A DNA stretch of 64,000 nucleotides from Escarpia spicata (taxonomy: Eukaryota; Annelida; Polychaeta; Sabellida; Siboglinidae): NCBI GenBank assembly GCA_963995525.1, contig OZ023206.1, forward strand, positions 9,081,671-9,145,670. Direction: 5' to 3'. Below are positions 25,130 through 36,572 of the stretch, piece after piece (positions within the stretch are counted from its first letter, which is position 1; every line of letters begins with the position of its first letter). A model generated the notes under the pieces. The model was not told where the DNA came from and did not search any database. It was given only the letters and a program-made list of their open reading frames with translations. Made by a program: the position numbers and the translations under genes.

Positions 25130-26000
25130 ACTAAGTTACTGTTATGGAATGTATTCTTCCAATTAGTATTGGGCCTAACTGCTTCCAACAGTTAATGCCC
25201 CTTTCAGATTTGCAGATTTTCAAAGTTGGACTGATGTCGACAACAAACAGATTGGCCAAAATATAATTATGATAGCTTACCAGGTGCTTAATTTATTTAT
25301 TTATAGTGTAGATATTAACAAATACTACAAGTAATGTTTCGTTGCCACACTACTTCTGATGTATCATCTTGTGCGTTTATAATGTGCACAATTGTTCAAT
25401 CTTTCCAAATTCGGTCATTTGTTTAATAAAAATACATGAGATATTATACCTTCACACGTCTCGCCGCCAGATTGCATCTCACTTCGTAGACTTGGAACAT
25501 ATTCTGAAACACACAGAGTCAGCCAGTCGTTGCTTATATATGTCAGCTTTCCATGATCCGCGGTTCCAAATATCAGCACAAATGTGGACCCACCTTATGA
25601 TATTTGGACCCCCCTTTAAAGTGTACTAATCATGATATTTGTCCCTTATATAAGTATGTGATGTTTTGTTACTAGTTCATAGCAGGTTTGTGTTTATATA
25701 TCGAGGTGTCTATGGGACATTACTTCCTATGTCAGAATGTCACATAAACAAAAATGTATTAAAATTATTCACTTAGCGCATATACAATTATACATTTCAT
25801 GTTTTCTTCTTAATATTCAGTGGCTTCATCCTTACAATGCCAGAGGACTATACACATTTGTGGAACCAACTTGTGATGTCAGCAATAATGAACATTAGGA
25901 TTTGGGGAGGGGGTGAAGATATCATAGCATAAAAAATGGACCCATGTACCTAAGGTACACAGCTTTTGAAACAAATTACGTATTGGAAGTTACTAAGCAG
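25130..26000. other. AT-rich stretch, nothing recognised
   Basis: No supported gene. The frame at 25,369-25,629 has no domain-like composition and no conserved signals around it. GGGGAGGGGGTGAAGATAT near 25,905 is the only GC-rich patch. Confidence 0.4.
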
Positions 26001-26007
26001 CTAAAAA

Positions 26008-26173
26008 ATGGGCCAAGAGGCCCTGAAGTCCTTTGGACTAATACGTCGATATGTGACCCCAGCTGACCAAATGAGTGATAAGTCGGAAAAATGGGCCAAA
26101 TGGCCCTGAAGTCCTTTGGACTAATACGTCGATAGGTGACCCCGGCTGACCAAATGAGTGATAAGTCGGAAAA
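26008..26173. repeat. 83-bp tandem duplication
   Basis: Two 83-bp units, starting ATGGGCCAA at 26,008 and 26,091, share CCCTGAAGTCCTTTGGACTA and GCTGACCAAATGAGTGATAA. They differ at a few bases (ATATGTGACCCCAG versus ATAGGTGACCCCGG). The second runs straight into the dispersed repeat beginning ATGTTAACATTG at 26,174. Confidence 0.85.
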
Positions 26174-26720
26174 ATGTTAACATTGTTTTCTTACATCCTT
26201 GTAAAGGTTGGGTAGGGTACTTTACACGGTTTTAAAAAATATGACTGCTACAAAAATTGGCAAAGTTATGGAGCATTGAACATGGTAGGGATCAAAAAGT
26301 GAAAAAGAAGAAAACGGCTGTTGAAGTTTTACATTATATATGCAAATGGATTGCATGGAAATATTACATGCACAACATTCAAATGTGGCACACAGTATGT
26401 AATATGTATGTTATGTTGCAATGATACACTGGAAGTGTAAATGTGCTGCTACAAAGACTTATCAAGTTATGCCAGATTATGTCTTCATGTGTAAAACTAA
26501 GAGGACAGATTATTTGAGAGCAAAAGGTAGACTCAATGTTTGACACAGTTTAAAACCTACAGGCAACTGTCCAGTTTAACAGGGGTCTAGTGGCTTACTG
26601 CTGTCTGTTGACACAAGCTACTGCCAGTGACCAATTACACATTAGTCACAGTTACCATCAAACACTAGGAGGCAGAGAATCTTAGCTCCACAGCTGGGTG
26701 TAATACACAACCAGAGCCAC
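26174..26720 (+). repeat. Dispersed repeat family, copy 1
   Basis: Begins AACATTGTTTTCTTACATCC and includes GCAAAGTTATGGAGCATTG, AAGAAAACGGCTGTTGAAG and ATTACATGCA. The same order is found at 28,497-28,850 and 29,244-29,790. It ends with AACTGTCCAGTTTAACAGGG and CAGCTGGGTGTAATACACAA. The small frames in it (such as 29,330-29,560 in copy 3) are partly preserved by close similarity but show no protein domain. It is a repeat of unknown class. Confidence 0.75.
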
Positions 26721-26955
26721 CACTGATTCATGGTCAAGTAGATTAGCTCAATGCACCAACTAAGACAATACACAACACTGTGAGCCACAGTGACCAGAGT
26801 GAGGCCTAAGCAGTGTCCTCATTGCCAAATAGATCAATTAAACCTGCCAAGTGGGTGACATTCTGCACAAGTGTTCGTTAATCCTTAGTGGTTGTTCAGA
26901 ACACCAGACTGACCACACCTAAACAAAGCGAATGTAATAGGTGAAGAACAGGCAG
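26721..26955. other. Short spacer between repeat copy and RT fragment
   Basis: No features seen. Confidence 0.4.
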
Positions 26956-26959
26956 TGTT

Positions 26960-27370
26960 CAGATAGGGGTATTGGTTGAATTGTATTTGTCTCGACACAA
27001 AAGGCTTTATTGTGCCTTCATCGATTATAAGAAAGCATTTGATTTAGTAGACCGGTCCTCCCTGTGGTCTAAGATAATTTCATGCGGTATTAATGGTATT
27101 GTGTTGAAAGTTGTATACAACATGTACAAAAATGCTAAATCATGTATAAATCAGGGCCAGGCTGTGTCAGCCTTCTTCTCATGTGATGTATAGCAAGTAT
27201 GGCAAGGAGAAAACTTGTGTCCTTTGTTATTTGCTATTTACCTGAATCATTTTGAACACTGTTAGTCACAATTATAACGAACTTGACATGGCAGCTGGTG
27301 AAATTTACAACAACCTTAGTGATGATGATGTAGAAAATGTATGTTCTACTATATGCTGATGACACTAGAA
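26960..27370 (+). mobile_element. LINE reverse-transcriptase palm fragment
   Basis: The frame 26,972-27,193 reads CAFIDYKKAFDLVDRSSLW, then ISCGINGIVLKVVYNMY, which is RT motif A (FIDYKKAFD) and the following helix. A stop falls where GVRQG is expected. A shifted frame then shows GENLCPLLFAIYLN, and VLLYADDT (motif C, YADD) lies near 27,332-27,355. About 135 codons of fingers/palm remain with at least one stop and frameshifts. The family differs from the RTE copies upstream, probably a CR1/RTE-X type element, but the clade is not certain. Confidence 0.8.
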
Positions 27371-27817
27371 TGATTAAATCAAATACAGATTTCTTGCTTG
27401 TGTATAGCGGAACTATGTCAACTCTTCTAATGGTTGACATTTGGTTGTTTCAGGTGTTAACTATATTGTGAATCTGTAATTATTAGTCTATATTGATACA
27501 ATTGATTTACACAGTACCATGTCTACACAAGGCATGATATTTGATATCGATAAAGTGTAGGATATTTCACTCTATATAATTGTCCAGAATATTAATTTTC
27601 TATGTTTGTCACTTACAGGTGACAGAATATTAATTTTCTATGTTTGTCACCTACAGGTTTCTACAGACAATACATCTTTAACCAATAGACACCACAGTCA
27701 CACCATTTTATAATAATTTAATGAACATCAAAATAAACACAACTTGCAATTATAGAAAATCAATAGTTTTGAAGATAAAAAGTGTTAGGCAACTGTTCAG
27801 TTTAACAGGGGTCAAGT
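27371..27817. other. AT-rich spacer with a 49-bp direct repeat
   Basis: GAATATTAATTTTCTATG with TTTGTCAC(T/C)TACAGGT occurs twice in a row near 27,587-27,660. No gene is seen. Confidence 0.5.
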
Positions 27818-28079
27818 GTGTCTACTCTGCCTGGGCTCTATGACCAATTAAAGATTAGTCAAGGTTTCAATGGAACAGTAGCACTAGGCTGTAGAGATTA
27901 GTCTTGGTGTTGACTTTGTGGCACATTAAACAAAATCTACTGTTGGGTGTGTCTACTCTGCCTGGGCGCTGTGACCAATTAAAGATTAGTCAAGGTCTCA
28001 GTGGAACAGTAGCACTAGGCTGCAGAGTTTAGTCATGGTGTTGACTTTGTGGCACATTAAACAAAATCTACTGCTGGGG
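27818..28079. repeat. 131-bp tandem duplication
   Basis: Two units, starting GTGTCTACTC at 27,818 and 27,949, share CCAATTAAAGATTAGTCAAG and GTGGCACATTAAACAAAATC with a few substitutions. The unit also resembles the end of the dispersed repeat (CAGTTTAACAGGGGTC). Confidence 0.85.
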
Positions 28080-28089
28080 ATGGTCTCAA

Positions 28090-28495
28090 GGGCCCTTCTC
28101 AAAACCACATCACTAGATAATGTAAAACTTTTGCACTTTGGGGGCCCCTTAGGTGCCCTTAGAATGATTCAATCAAATACAGATTTCTTGTTTATAGTGG
28201 CAGCACCCTAAGATACATCTATGCAAAATTAGAAACAGTTGAACAGTTTTTGAAAAAATAGGCCAAATGTAACATTTGTAACATAACAGTTTTGGGGTCC
28301 TTGGAGGCCCTAGGGAGCCCTTAAAATGATTCAATCAAATACAGATTTCTCATGCATAGTGGCAGTGCCCTAAGATATGTCTATGCAAAATTAGAGAAAA
28401 AGTTGCTGAACGGTTACTGAGATACGGCAGCTAACGGCGGACGGCGGACGCAGAGTGATGGCAATAGGCCCTGGGACTTTCGGCCAAAGGACTAA
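28090..28495. mobile_element. Probable non-autonomous DNA element end
   Basis: Two internal repeats contain GATTCAATCAAATACAGATT (28,167 and 28,328), the second followed by a GGCGGACGGCGGACGCAG block and GGCCAAAGGACT at 28,482-28,493. The terminal CCAAAGGACT is the inverted complement of AGTCCTTTGG in the 83-bp units at 26,027 and 26,110. Those could be the matching left terminus of a composite element spanning about 26,027-28,493. The pairing is short, so this is inference. Confidence 0.4.
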
Positions 28496-28496
28496 A

Positions 28497-28850
28497 AATG
28501 GTAACATTGTTTTCTTACATCCGTGTAAAGGTTGGGTTGGGTGCTTTATACGGTTTCAAAAATTATGACTGCTACAAAAATTGGCAAAGTTATGGAGCAT
28601 TGAACATGGTAAGGGTCAAAAAGTGAAAATGAAGAAAACGGCTGTTGAAGTTTTATATTATAAATGGAAATATTACATGCATGACATTCAAATGTGGCAC
28701 ATAGTACGTATGTTATGTTGCAAAGATACACTGGAAGTACAAATGTGCTGCTACAAACACTGAGCAAGTTATGCCAGATTATGTCTTTATGTGTAAAACT
28801 AAGAGGAGAGATTATTTGAGAGTAAAAGGTAGACTAAAGAAAATTTAAAA
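28497..28850 (+). repeat. Dispersed repeat family, copy 2
   Basis: Same order as copy 1 at 26,174: ACATTGTTTTCTTACATCC, GGCAAAGTTATGGAGCATTG, AAAACGGCTGTTGAAG, AGAGATTATTTGAGAG. It lacks the final CAGTTTAACAGG block. Confidence 0.75.
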
Positions 28851-29243
28851 TAATGCCATGGCATGGGGATATTATTTATTATCTGAACTTCATCCAAAAA
28901 ATAAGAAACATGTTATCCTGCTACCAGACAGTTACTGTGTGGATATATACGCTATGTCCAGTGAGACAAATGTAGCCATATATGTTAGTTGCTTTTATTT
29001 CTATGACTTTTTTAACATCAGCCTGGCCTGGCTAGGGCGATTCAAGCCGGCCAATCACTGCTACACTCATGGGTATTTTGTAGTTTAGGCCCGCACTTTG
29101 AAAGAACCACAAAAACGGACACCTACAGTCACCAAACTTCACATCATATATCCACAACACCTATTCTACACATACACAATTATCACGTGATCAAAAAATT
29201 GGCGAAGTTATGGAGCGGCTGACCAAATGAGCGATAAGTCGGA

Positions 29244-29910
29244 AAAATGTTAACATTGTTTTCTTACATTCTTGTAAAGGTTTGGTAGGGTGCATTACAA
29301 GGTTTCAAAAATTATGACTGCTACAAAAATTGGCGACGTTATGGAGCATTGAACATGGTAGTGGTCAAAAAGTGAAAATTAAGAAAACGGCTGTTAAAGT
29401 TTTACATTATATATGCAAATGGATTGCACGGAAATATTACATGCATGACATTCAAATGTGGCACACAGTATATATGTTATGTTGCAATGATACACTGGAA
29501 GTACAAATGTGCTGCTACAAAAACTTATCATGTTATGCCAGATTATGTCTTTATGTGTAAAACTAAGAGGACAGATTATTTGAGAGCAAAAGGTAGACTC
29601 ACTGTTTGACACAGTTTAAAACCTACAGGCAACTGTCCAGTTTAACTGGGTTAGTGGCATAATGCTGTCTGTTGACACAAGCTTCTGCCAGTGACCAATT
29701 ACAGATTAGTCACGGTTTCCATCAAACAATAGCAGGCAGAGAATCTTAGCTCCACAGCTGGGTGTAATACACAACAAGTGATAAATACATTGGAAATACA
29801 AATGTGCTGCTACAAAAATGTATAAACTTATGCCAGATTATGTCTTTATGTATAAAATTAAGAGGACAGATCATTTTGAGAGCAAAAGGTAATCTAAAGA
29901 AAATAAAAAA
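29244..29910 (+). repeat. Dispersed repeat family, copy 3 plus a partial fourth copy
   Basis: Copy 3 runs from about 29,244 through the GTAATACACAAC block at 29,762. A fourth, 5'-lacking copy directly follows (29,776-29,910), resuming at the ACAAATGTGCTGCTACAAA block. Copies 1, 2 and 3 are in the same orientation. Confidence 0.7.
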
Positions 29911-31660
29911 TGGGTCAGCTGGACGGTGATAGACCGTTTGAACTTGAAGCCTTTGTTAAACTTGTGTCTTGACTTCACCGAAGGCGATGTCAGAACTTCG
30001 AAGGTGTTACTCACCTAACTTACAGGTCTTTGTCAGTAAGAATAATGGGATGATAATTTTCACCAACGTTGTTTCCTGTAGAAGTCATTTTGTGGGATAT
30101 ATTAGCATTAGTCGTGCCAATTCAAAAATTAGTGCTATATAATAGTAGTTTGTCAAAGTGTAAACAAACTCAAAGACTGTTGCAGCTTAGCGTTAGCCAG
30201 TTCTGAAATATTTTAATGACATAATGATATATTTCACATAATTATATAGGGAGCTAATGGAGAGGCCCATCATAATCCATAGCACTACAAAATGAAGTAG
30301 CTGAAAGTCATACTTCATATATTGAGTGACACATCTCATACTGTCTTTCTGGACTGTCGCAATGTCCAATAGTTTCCAATCACAACCCTCAAGTACAATA
30401 TACCAAAGCTATATATTTCCAACACCACAACATATGTATTATCATTGGATATGTAATTGAATAATCTTTCAGATGAACGCAACTTGTAACAACAGAAAAT
30501 GAAGCATACAAAAGTTACACCGCAAACAATGACATGCATTCTCAAAATGTGATTCAATCAAAAATTAGTGCTATATAATAGTAGTTTGTCAAAATGTGAA
30601 CAAACTCAAAGACAGTTGCAGCTTACTGTCCACCAAGCAGTAGCAGAGCAGTTTTATAATAATAATAATCCACAAGTTAAGTGGCAGTGATCTTCTTTTT
30701 ATCATTCATGTGATGTTTATTGTGAGCAGGGCGGACAAATGGTTATAAAAAGAACACGTTTGCCTATCAATGGCTTCTATTTCCTATTGTTGCCATTTCT
30801 GCCGGGCAGAAATCAAACAACCCTGTAGATAATTATTAATCAAATGTTTTTTGGTGAATCATAGTTACATACCATAAAGGGTTATGATGGAAGTAAAATG
30901 ATGACATGTTTACTGTTCACTTATTGCTCTGTCTTGTATTTAGAGGAATAATTATAATAGAAAATAATGTGTGTTAGTGTATAATAAGTGTATATACTAT
31001 ACTCAAAACAACTTTTTTAAAGGATATAAAAACAAAGCTAGCTCAAATCCGTTTTTCATGTGTACACAAAGTTTAACATTGTATGTAACATTTGAGAACA
31101 TTAAAAATATACAGAAAAATACATTTGAGCATAATTTTGTTTTAAACCCACCTGTTGAGCGATTCCCACGGAAAATTGAAATTTAATGAGCTAAGTGATC
31201 ACGTGATACTGTGACGTCACAGTTAACAAATACTCCCATCAGGCTTTTTGGTCAAAATGAGCATTAAAATTAGTTATTATGCGATATTCCGATGTAAAAC
31301 AAACACTAGTCATCATAGAGGAACAAGCAGTTATCTTACGGTTCGACATGAATCCAATTTTATTCAAAACAATGATTGCGAAATGGGCGAGCTGGTTTCA
31401 GGCAATGCCAAATGGCCTAAAGCCGACGAGGTTTCGCTGAGCTTTGACTCATTTTCAGAATAATTATATCGATTGCAAATCATGGGAGATCATCTACACA
31501 AGTAAACATACATAGCAAACAGATATTGTATCCAGCTACAGAATATAATGTTGTATAATCTCATATCATTAGAAAAAAGAATATCGATATGAAGATATGA
31601 AGATATGAAGGAGGAATTGTACAATTTATCATAATAACTTAAATCAGTCAGTGAATGTCA
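29911..31660. other. AT-rich stretch with one dispersed direct repeat
   Basis: A block of about 70 bp (AAAAATTAGTGCTATATAAT and on to GTTGCAGCTTA) occurs at about 30,124-30,190 and again at 30,560-30,628. TGATCACGTGAT followed by GTGACGTCAC at 31,195-31,220 gives E-box-like and CRE-like palindromes. No supported gene is seen: the frames at 30,336-30,557, 30,971-31,186 and 31,248-31,463 have no recognisable domain. Confidence 0.4.
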
Positions 31661-31662
31661 AT

Positions 31663-31745
31663 TCATCCTGGTAGCTCAATCGCTAGACGCGTTGGTTTGG
31701 TGTCATTTATTTTACAATCGGGAGAAGCCGGTTCAAGCCTGACAC
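31663..31745 (+). repeat. tRNA-like (SINE-head or tRNA-pseudogene) segment
   Basis: TAGCTCAATCGCTAGACG resembles a polymerase III A box and GCCGGTTCAAGCCT resembles a B box, spaced as in a tRNA. The stems do not pair well enough for a functional tRNA, and no clear anticodon loop is seen. A tRNA-derived retroposon head is the likelier reading. Confidence 0.4.
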
Positions 31746-32340
31746 TAAACCATTGATTTTCTTGACACTTATTTGTTTATGGTTTCATGAAGTAATATAA
31801 ACCAAATAATGTTTACACAATGATGCACTGTTTGTAAATATTTTTATATTTTTATAGCAATTATTTATTAGTGACAAAAATGAAAATATGGCAATTATGT
31901 AAAACAATGCTGTATGTTTCTAAATTTCATTTATCCAAACAAATATAATGTTATGGATATATAATTTATTAATTATATAATATATTGTACAGTAGTATAT
32001 TGTAATTACATATACAGATGTATGTGAAAACAAATGTGTGGAACTGAATGCATGGACAGGGTCGGCCTGATGCGAGTATATGTCAAAAATATGCACATTC
32101 GAAGACGGCCAGTTGCACAGCGTATAATGTGGAATTATTAATTTATTGAATTCTTTTTTTTCTTGGTGGACATGAAAATATACAGCAGGATGCAACATAA
32201 TATGAATTCAAGCGATAGGGGTTTTTATTTCCTTTAACAATTTGTTTTCACAAATGTGATTAGATATACCCAGGGGGGTATATGGTAGATATTTAGACTA
32301 TATGACTATCTTATGACAAGTTTGTCCAAGTTTCTTGTTA
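31746..32340. other. AT-rich stretch, nothing recognised
   Basis: No supported features. Very AT-rich at 31,950-32,000. Confidence 0.4.
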
Positions 32341-34880
32341 AGCTACCCTGAGGCGAGGAGAAAAGGGGTGAGGAGAAAAGCGAGAATATTCATGGGTGAC
32401 TCTTTTTATTGAGAAAGACAAACAAGACGTTTAGTGAATGAGAAGACAGTAGTTTGCTTACCAGGGGCCAAGATAGAGCATATAACAGAAAGGATAGAGA
32501 AAGTGATGGGTCCTGGGAAGGGACGGACCATTCTAGTATATATAGGAACAAATAATGTAGAGAGGGAGAAGACAACCGGAATAGTCCAGAAATACAGAAA
32601 GTTAGTCTGGAAGTTAAATCAGACAAAGGTAGAACAAACTGTTCTATCAGGAATTTTGCCAGTAATGGGAGGAAGGGGGACAAACATATAGAAACTCAAC
32701 GTTAATGGTTGGGTTAGTTTATCAAAGTCCAAACATAAGCACAGAAGAGAATGAAAAAGTACAAAAAGCTATAACGGAAGTGAGCAAACGGGACTGTATT
32801 ATTATTGGGGATTTTAACCATGGGCATATACAATGGAAATCTGTACAGAGTATGGGGAGTGAGGACCACAAGTTTTTAGTCTTAGTACAAGATAGTTTCC
32901 TTTCTCAACAAGTGCTAGAACCAACCAGAGGTGAGAATGTGTTAGACATAGTTGTGTTCTCACAGATTGAATTAGTTGACAATGTCAAGAAATGTGAGCC
33001 ATTGGGAGTAGTGATCACAACCAGATACATTTTACCATAAAAGTAAAATCAGAAAGGAATAATAAAAAGCAGTACAGGGGAAACTTCCACAAAGGAAGAT
33101 ATAAGAATTAAGAACATTAGGAAATATTTAATAAAGATGGAATAGCACATTTAAGAATAAGACAGCAACAGAATGCTGGAACATCTTACGGAGTGAAATT
33201 GTGTGCATCGTCGATAAGTTTGTTCCATTAAAAAAACTAGGGAAAGGTCCAGAAAGGAACACTTATTGGAAGAAGCCATTAGAATAATTAAATACAAACA
33301 AATGATGTGGAAGTCATATAGACGCACTGGAAATAATGAAGACTACAACATTTACAATGAAACACTTAGTCAAGCTACAACTAAAATTATAAATTCAAAG
33401 AGAAGTTATGAACAAAAATTAGCTTATAATAATAAACAAGACAGGAAGAGTTTTTATGCATATGTTCGGAACAAACAGAAAGTTCAGGATAAGGTCAGTC
33501 CTCTAGTAGATAGTGCTGGAAATATAATATCAGAGGGATTCTTAATGGTAGAAGACCTGAATGAGTACTTTAGTTTGGTATTTACCAGGGAAGATAATAG
33601 TTCACTGCCAGAGGCTAAGTTCAAGGGGACGGAATCAGACAATATAGGACAGTTAATTGTAACCCCAGAAATGGTAGCTAAGAAAATAAGGGCAATGAAG
33701 GATACTAAATCACTTGGAATGGATGGGATTCCACCCAAACTACTATTGGAAATTGTAGAACAAATGAGCATACCGCTTGTCAACTTGTCATTAGAAGAGG
33801 GAATGGTTCCTTTAGAATGGAAAGATGCAAACATTATACCGTTATTTAAAAAGGGTTCGAGAAACAAGTAAGATAATTACAGACTATTGAGTTTCACGTT
33901 GATGATTTGCAAATTATTAGAAAGACTAATTAAAGATCACATGGTGGATTTTCTTGTTAAACATAACTTGATAAACCATCTCAAGATGGGTTTCTAAATG
34001 CGAGGTCACGCTTAACAAATGTTATGTTGTTTGGAAGATACCAGTAAGTGGGTAGACGAGTGATCACCAGTAGATATTATCTATTATATATTATTAGATT
34101 TTCAAAAAGCTTTCGACAAAGTGCCACATCAAAGATTACTGCTTAAACTAAAGGACCATGGCATAGGGGATGGTATAATTAACTGGATAGAAAAATGGCT
34201 GTTTGACAGAAGAAAACGGGATCAGTCCTGGGACTTATATTAATTTTATTATATAATATCAACAATTTGGACGATGATGTAACAAGTAAGGAGTTGAAAT
34301 TTGCGGATGATACAAAAGTGTTTATGGAAATAGACAGCATTTACAAGATGATCTTGACAGGTTGATCAAATGGTCTGAAAAATGGCAGATGTTGATCAAT
34401 TTTGGGAAATGTAAATGTCTCCACACAGGACATGGGAATGAAGATGTACAATATACAATGGGAGGTTCTGTACTAAGTATTACTGTAAAAGGTTTCAGAG
34501 CAGTGCGGAATTGCAGCTTCCAAGGGAAATCAAATCCTAGGATTAATCAGGCAAAATATAGCGTATAAGGAAAAATAACTAATAATACACCAGTACAAAA
34601 TAATAGTTAGCCCTCATTTAGATTCTAGAATATTGTATAAAAGCATGGAGGCCATATCACAAGAAAGACATAGATATGCTAGAAAGAGTACAGAGGAGAG
34701 CAACTAAAATGATACAAAAATTGGGAGTTCTTAGTTACGAAATACGTCTAAAAGAATGTGGTTTGAGGAGATTGAGAGGCGATCAGATAGAAGTGTTATG
34801 TAAATATTGAGAAATATTTTTTCTCAATAAGAAAGCTAGGACTAGAGGACACGAAGTTACATCAGTAAAGGAGCTAGCAA
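32340..34880 (+). mobile_element. CR1-type LINE, degraded, with SGNH-esterase ORF1
   Basis: ORF1 end: near 32,387 MGDS (SGNH block I), then after a frameshift the frame 32,434-32,691 with ILVYIGTNN (block III). This esterase-type domain is known in CR1-clade ORF1 proteins. ORF2: endonuclease at 32,705-33,040, with VGLVYQSPN, CIIIGDFNH and LEPTRGENVLDIV, with the SDH motif broken by a frameshift. RT runs from 33,266: GMDGIPPKLL, EWKDANIIPLFKKGS, then shifted frames with YRLLSF and, near 34,085-34,150, LLDFQKAFDKVPHQRLLLK. FADDTKVF lies near 34,303-34,326 and [19 protein letters not shown] at 34,362 on. The C-terminal [13 protein letters not shown] lies near 34,675-34,712. The order is complete but at least five frames are needed, so this is a dead copy. 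The copy at 53.6-59.7 kb is the same family. Confidence 0.88.
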
Positions 34881-34889
34881 AACCTCAGG

Positions 34890-35440
34890 CTCAGTCAACT
34901 TCACAAGCCATCGGCATCGCCTCGGAAAAACACGTCGACGTCGTGGACGTGGGTTTGGACATTCCGTCGTATATTTTGAAGTATCTGTGTATGACAAAAA
35001 CATAAGGCAAAGTTTTTAAAGTGAAAACTGTATGTGGGAATGTTTGATTTATGAGATGTCATGCAGCAATAGTAATGTAATTCACTTATATACAACCGTT
35101 ATAAACATCGGTAACAAAGCAATTCAGCATGCTTGACAGAAGTCACGCGCAAAATTTCGATTGTGACGTAAGCAAACAACGACCATAGACCGTGTATCAA
35201 ACTATTCCCGTTGTTCCAAAAAAAGTACGTAAATGGAGCGGTTAGTCCGCCATTCTGGAAGCACGCCAACCCAGAACACACGCATGCCAGCCTCCCAAAT
35301 GGCGGATAAAAACTTTCATTGTAGACTGCCATGATCTCGCTCAGTGAGGCCTCCTGACTAAATATAGTCTCCTTGCTCGATATTATCATAAACTATACAG
35401 AGATCAGTGGCTAAATCTCACGAGATTCAAAGCGACGGAT
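34890..35440. other. Intergenic stretch, nothing recognised
   Basis: The frames here (34,901-35,095 and 35,099-35,389, both minus) lack domain features. ACACGTCGACGTCGTGGACGTGG near 34,929-34,951 is a GC-rich partial palindrome. Confidence 0.4.
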
Positions 35441-35462
35441 TTTGGTGTGGGTCGAACAACGA

Positions 35463-35582
35463 CCCGGTGTAGTAAGTTTAAAATACTACCCCGCTGAAAA
35501 CACTACGGTAGTGTTTTCAGCGTACTTTAAAAACACTACCGTAGTGCTTTCGAGAGGTAGCGTTTTAAACTCACTACACCGG
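35463..35582. repeat. Nested palindrome (hairpin-forming inverted repeat)
   Basis: The outer arms CCGGTGTAGT (35,464 on) and ACTACACCGG (to 35,581) enclose a perfect 31-bp palindrome at 35,492-35,522. Its centre is CACTACGGTAGTG, and a second CACTACCGTAGTG follows at 35,535-35,547. The whole 120 bp can fold on itself. It resembles a MITE-like or foldback sequence, but no target duplication was identified. Confidence 0.75.
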
Positions 35583-35711
35583 TATTTGGTAACTATAATA
35601 ATTATAACGACGTCGGTGCTGCCGGAAAAGTGCCAACTATTGTGCAAGTGTGATTAATTCCATTTACGGTTATCTTTGTAATATCTTATCTACAATAAAT
35701 TCAACACTCAC

Positions 35712-36016
35712 CATTCCTGACTCTCTCTGCGACAACCTTGAGATCTATACTTATAAGAGCGCTGACCAGTTCCTCGATCATCAAGTCGCCATTCGAACTG
35801 TTCTTCGATGTCTCACGCCACTTGACCAGAACTTCGAAAGTCACCCGCCAGACGTCTCTATTGTAGTTTGTCTCCAGTATCGAGATGACAGGTCGTGGAA
35901 CGTTGAGGATAAGGCCGAGACGGAAGTAGTTCGCGCCAAGGTCGTTTGTAACATTCACGAGGAACGCATCGGCGATCGACCCTTCAGGAAGGGTATAGGA
36001 ACGTTTGTTACCATAG
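35712..36016 (-). CDS. Candidate internal exon encoding a death-domain-like region
   Basis: The minus-strand frame 36,030-35,701 reads GSIADAFLVNVTNDLGANY, then FRLGLILNVPRPVISILET, WRVTFEVLVKWRETS, LMIEELVSALISIDLKVVAE. The spacing of hydrophobics, the Leu-Gly in helix 1, the Trp of the central helix (LVKWRE) and the final Ala-Glu helix match the six-helix death-domain fold of apoptosis and innate-immune adaptors such as those with FADD- or MyD88-like death domains. The exon limits are proposed from TTAACAG (acceptor, ending 36,017) preceded by a pyrimidine-rich tract, and from GGTGAGTG (donor at 35,711). Length is 305 nt. No intact ATG context or other exon was found, so partner domains are unknown. 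It lies between a palindrome and a SINE, so it could also be a retro-copied or orphan fragment. Confidence 0.5.
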
Positions 36017-36084
36017 CTGTTAAGATGCATTAATTAAGCAGTATTACAATAAGAAAAAAGTATAACAAGTAAAACTAGTAAAGG

Positions 36085-36320
36085 CTAAAGGCAGGTTCTT
36101 AGTTATGCAGCGCAGTTTCTAGCGCTTGGCCGTGGACTGCACAAATCAAGGCGCTTTACATTTTACCCTCTGTTCAATCAAGCACCATCTCTACTTTTCT
36201 GGAAGCATTCAACTACGCTGCAATTAATGCGTGAAGACTTCGTACACACGCATCCATCACTGTCTTTAGCCAGGTATACATTACAGTACAGCTGAGTGAA
36301 CTGCAGCAACAAATGCTAAT
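36085..36320 (-). mobile_element. SINE (CORE/Deu-like family), antisense, head missing
   Basis: Reverse complement: ACTCAGCTGTAC, AGACAGTGATGGATG, GCATTAATTGCAGCG, GAGATGGTGCTTGATTGAAC and a GCGCTGCATAACTAAGAAC end. All of these occur in the same order in the SINE at 42,594-42,925. It lacks the tRNA-derived head. Confidence 0.75.
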
Positions 36321-36572
36321 TAGTACCATCCTTCAAATCCTTCACATTGATTTTTTTTATTCCTGCGGTAAACAGCTACTGTGACTGTTTTATCTGGCAC
36401 GAGGTAGTTAGGTAGTCATAGCTTATCAAAGTTAAGTTTGTTTCGCTGCCCAAAGCAAGATGGCAGCTGCCTGAATTCGAGTGTAAACAGGACATATATT
36501 TGGAGAAATATCTTACCACTTGTGACGTGGCAAATGACAGGGTTACATTATAAGGTATTGTAAAACATCTCT

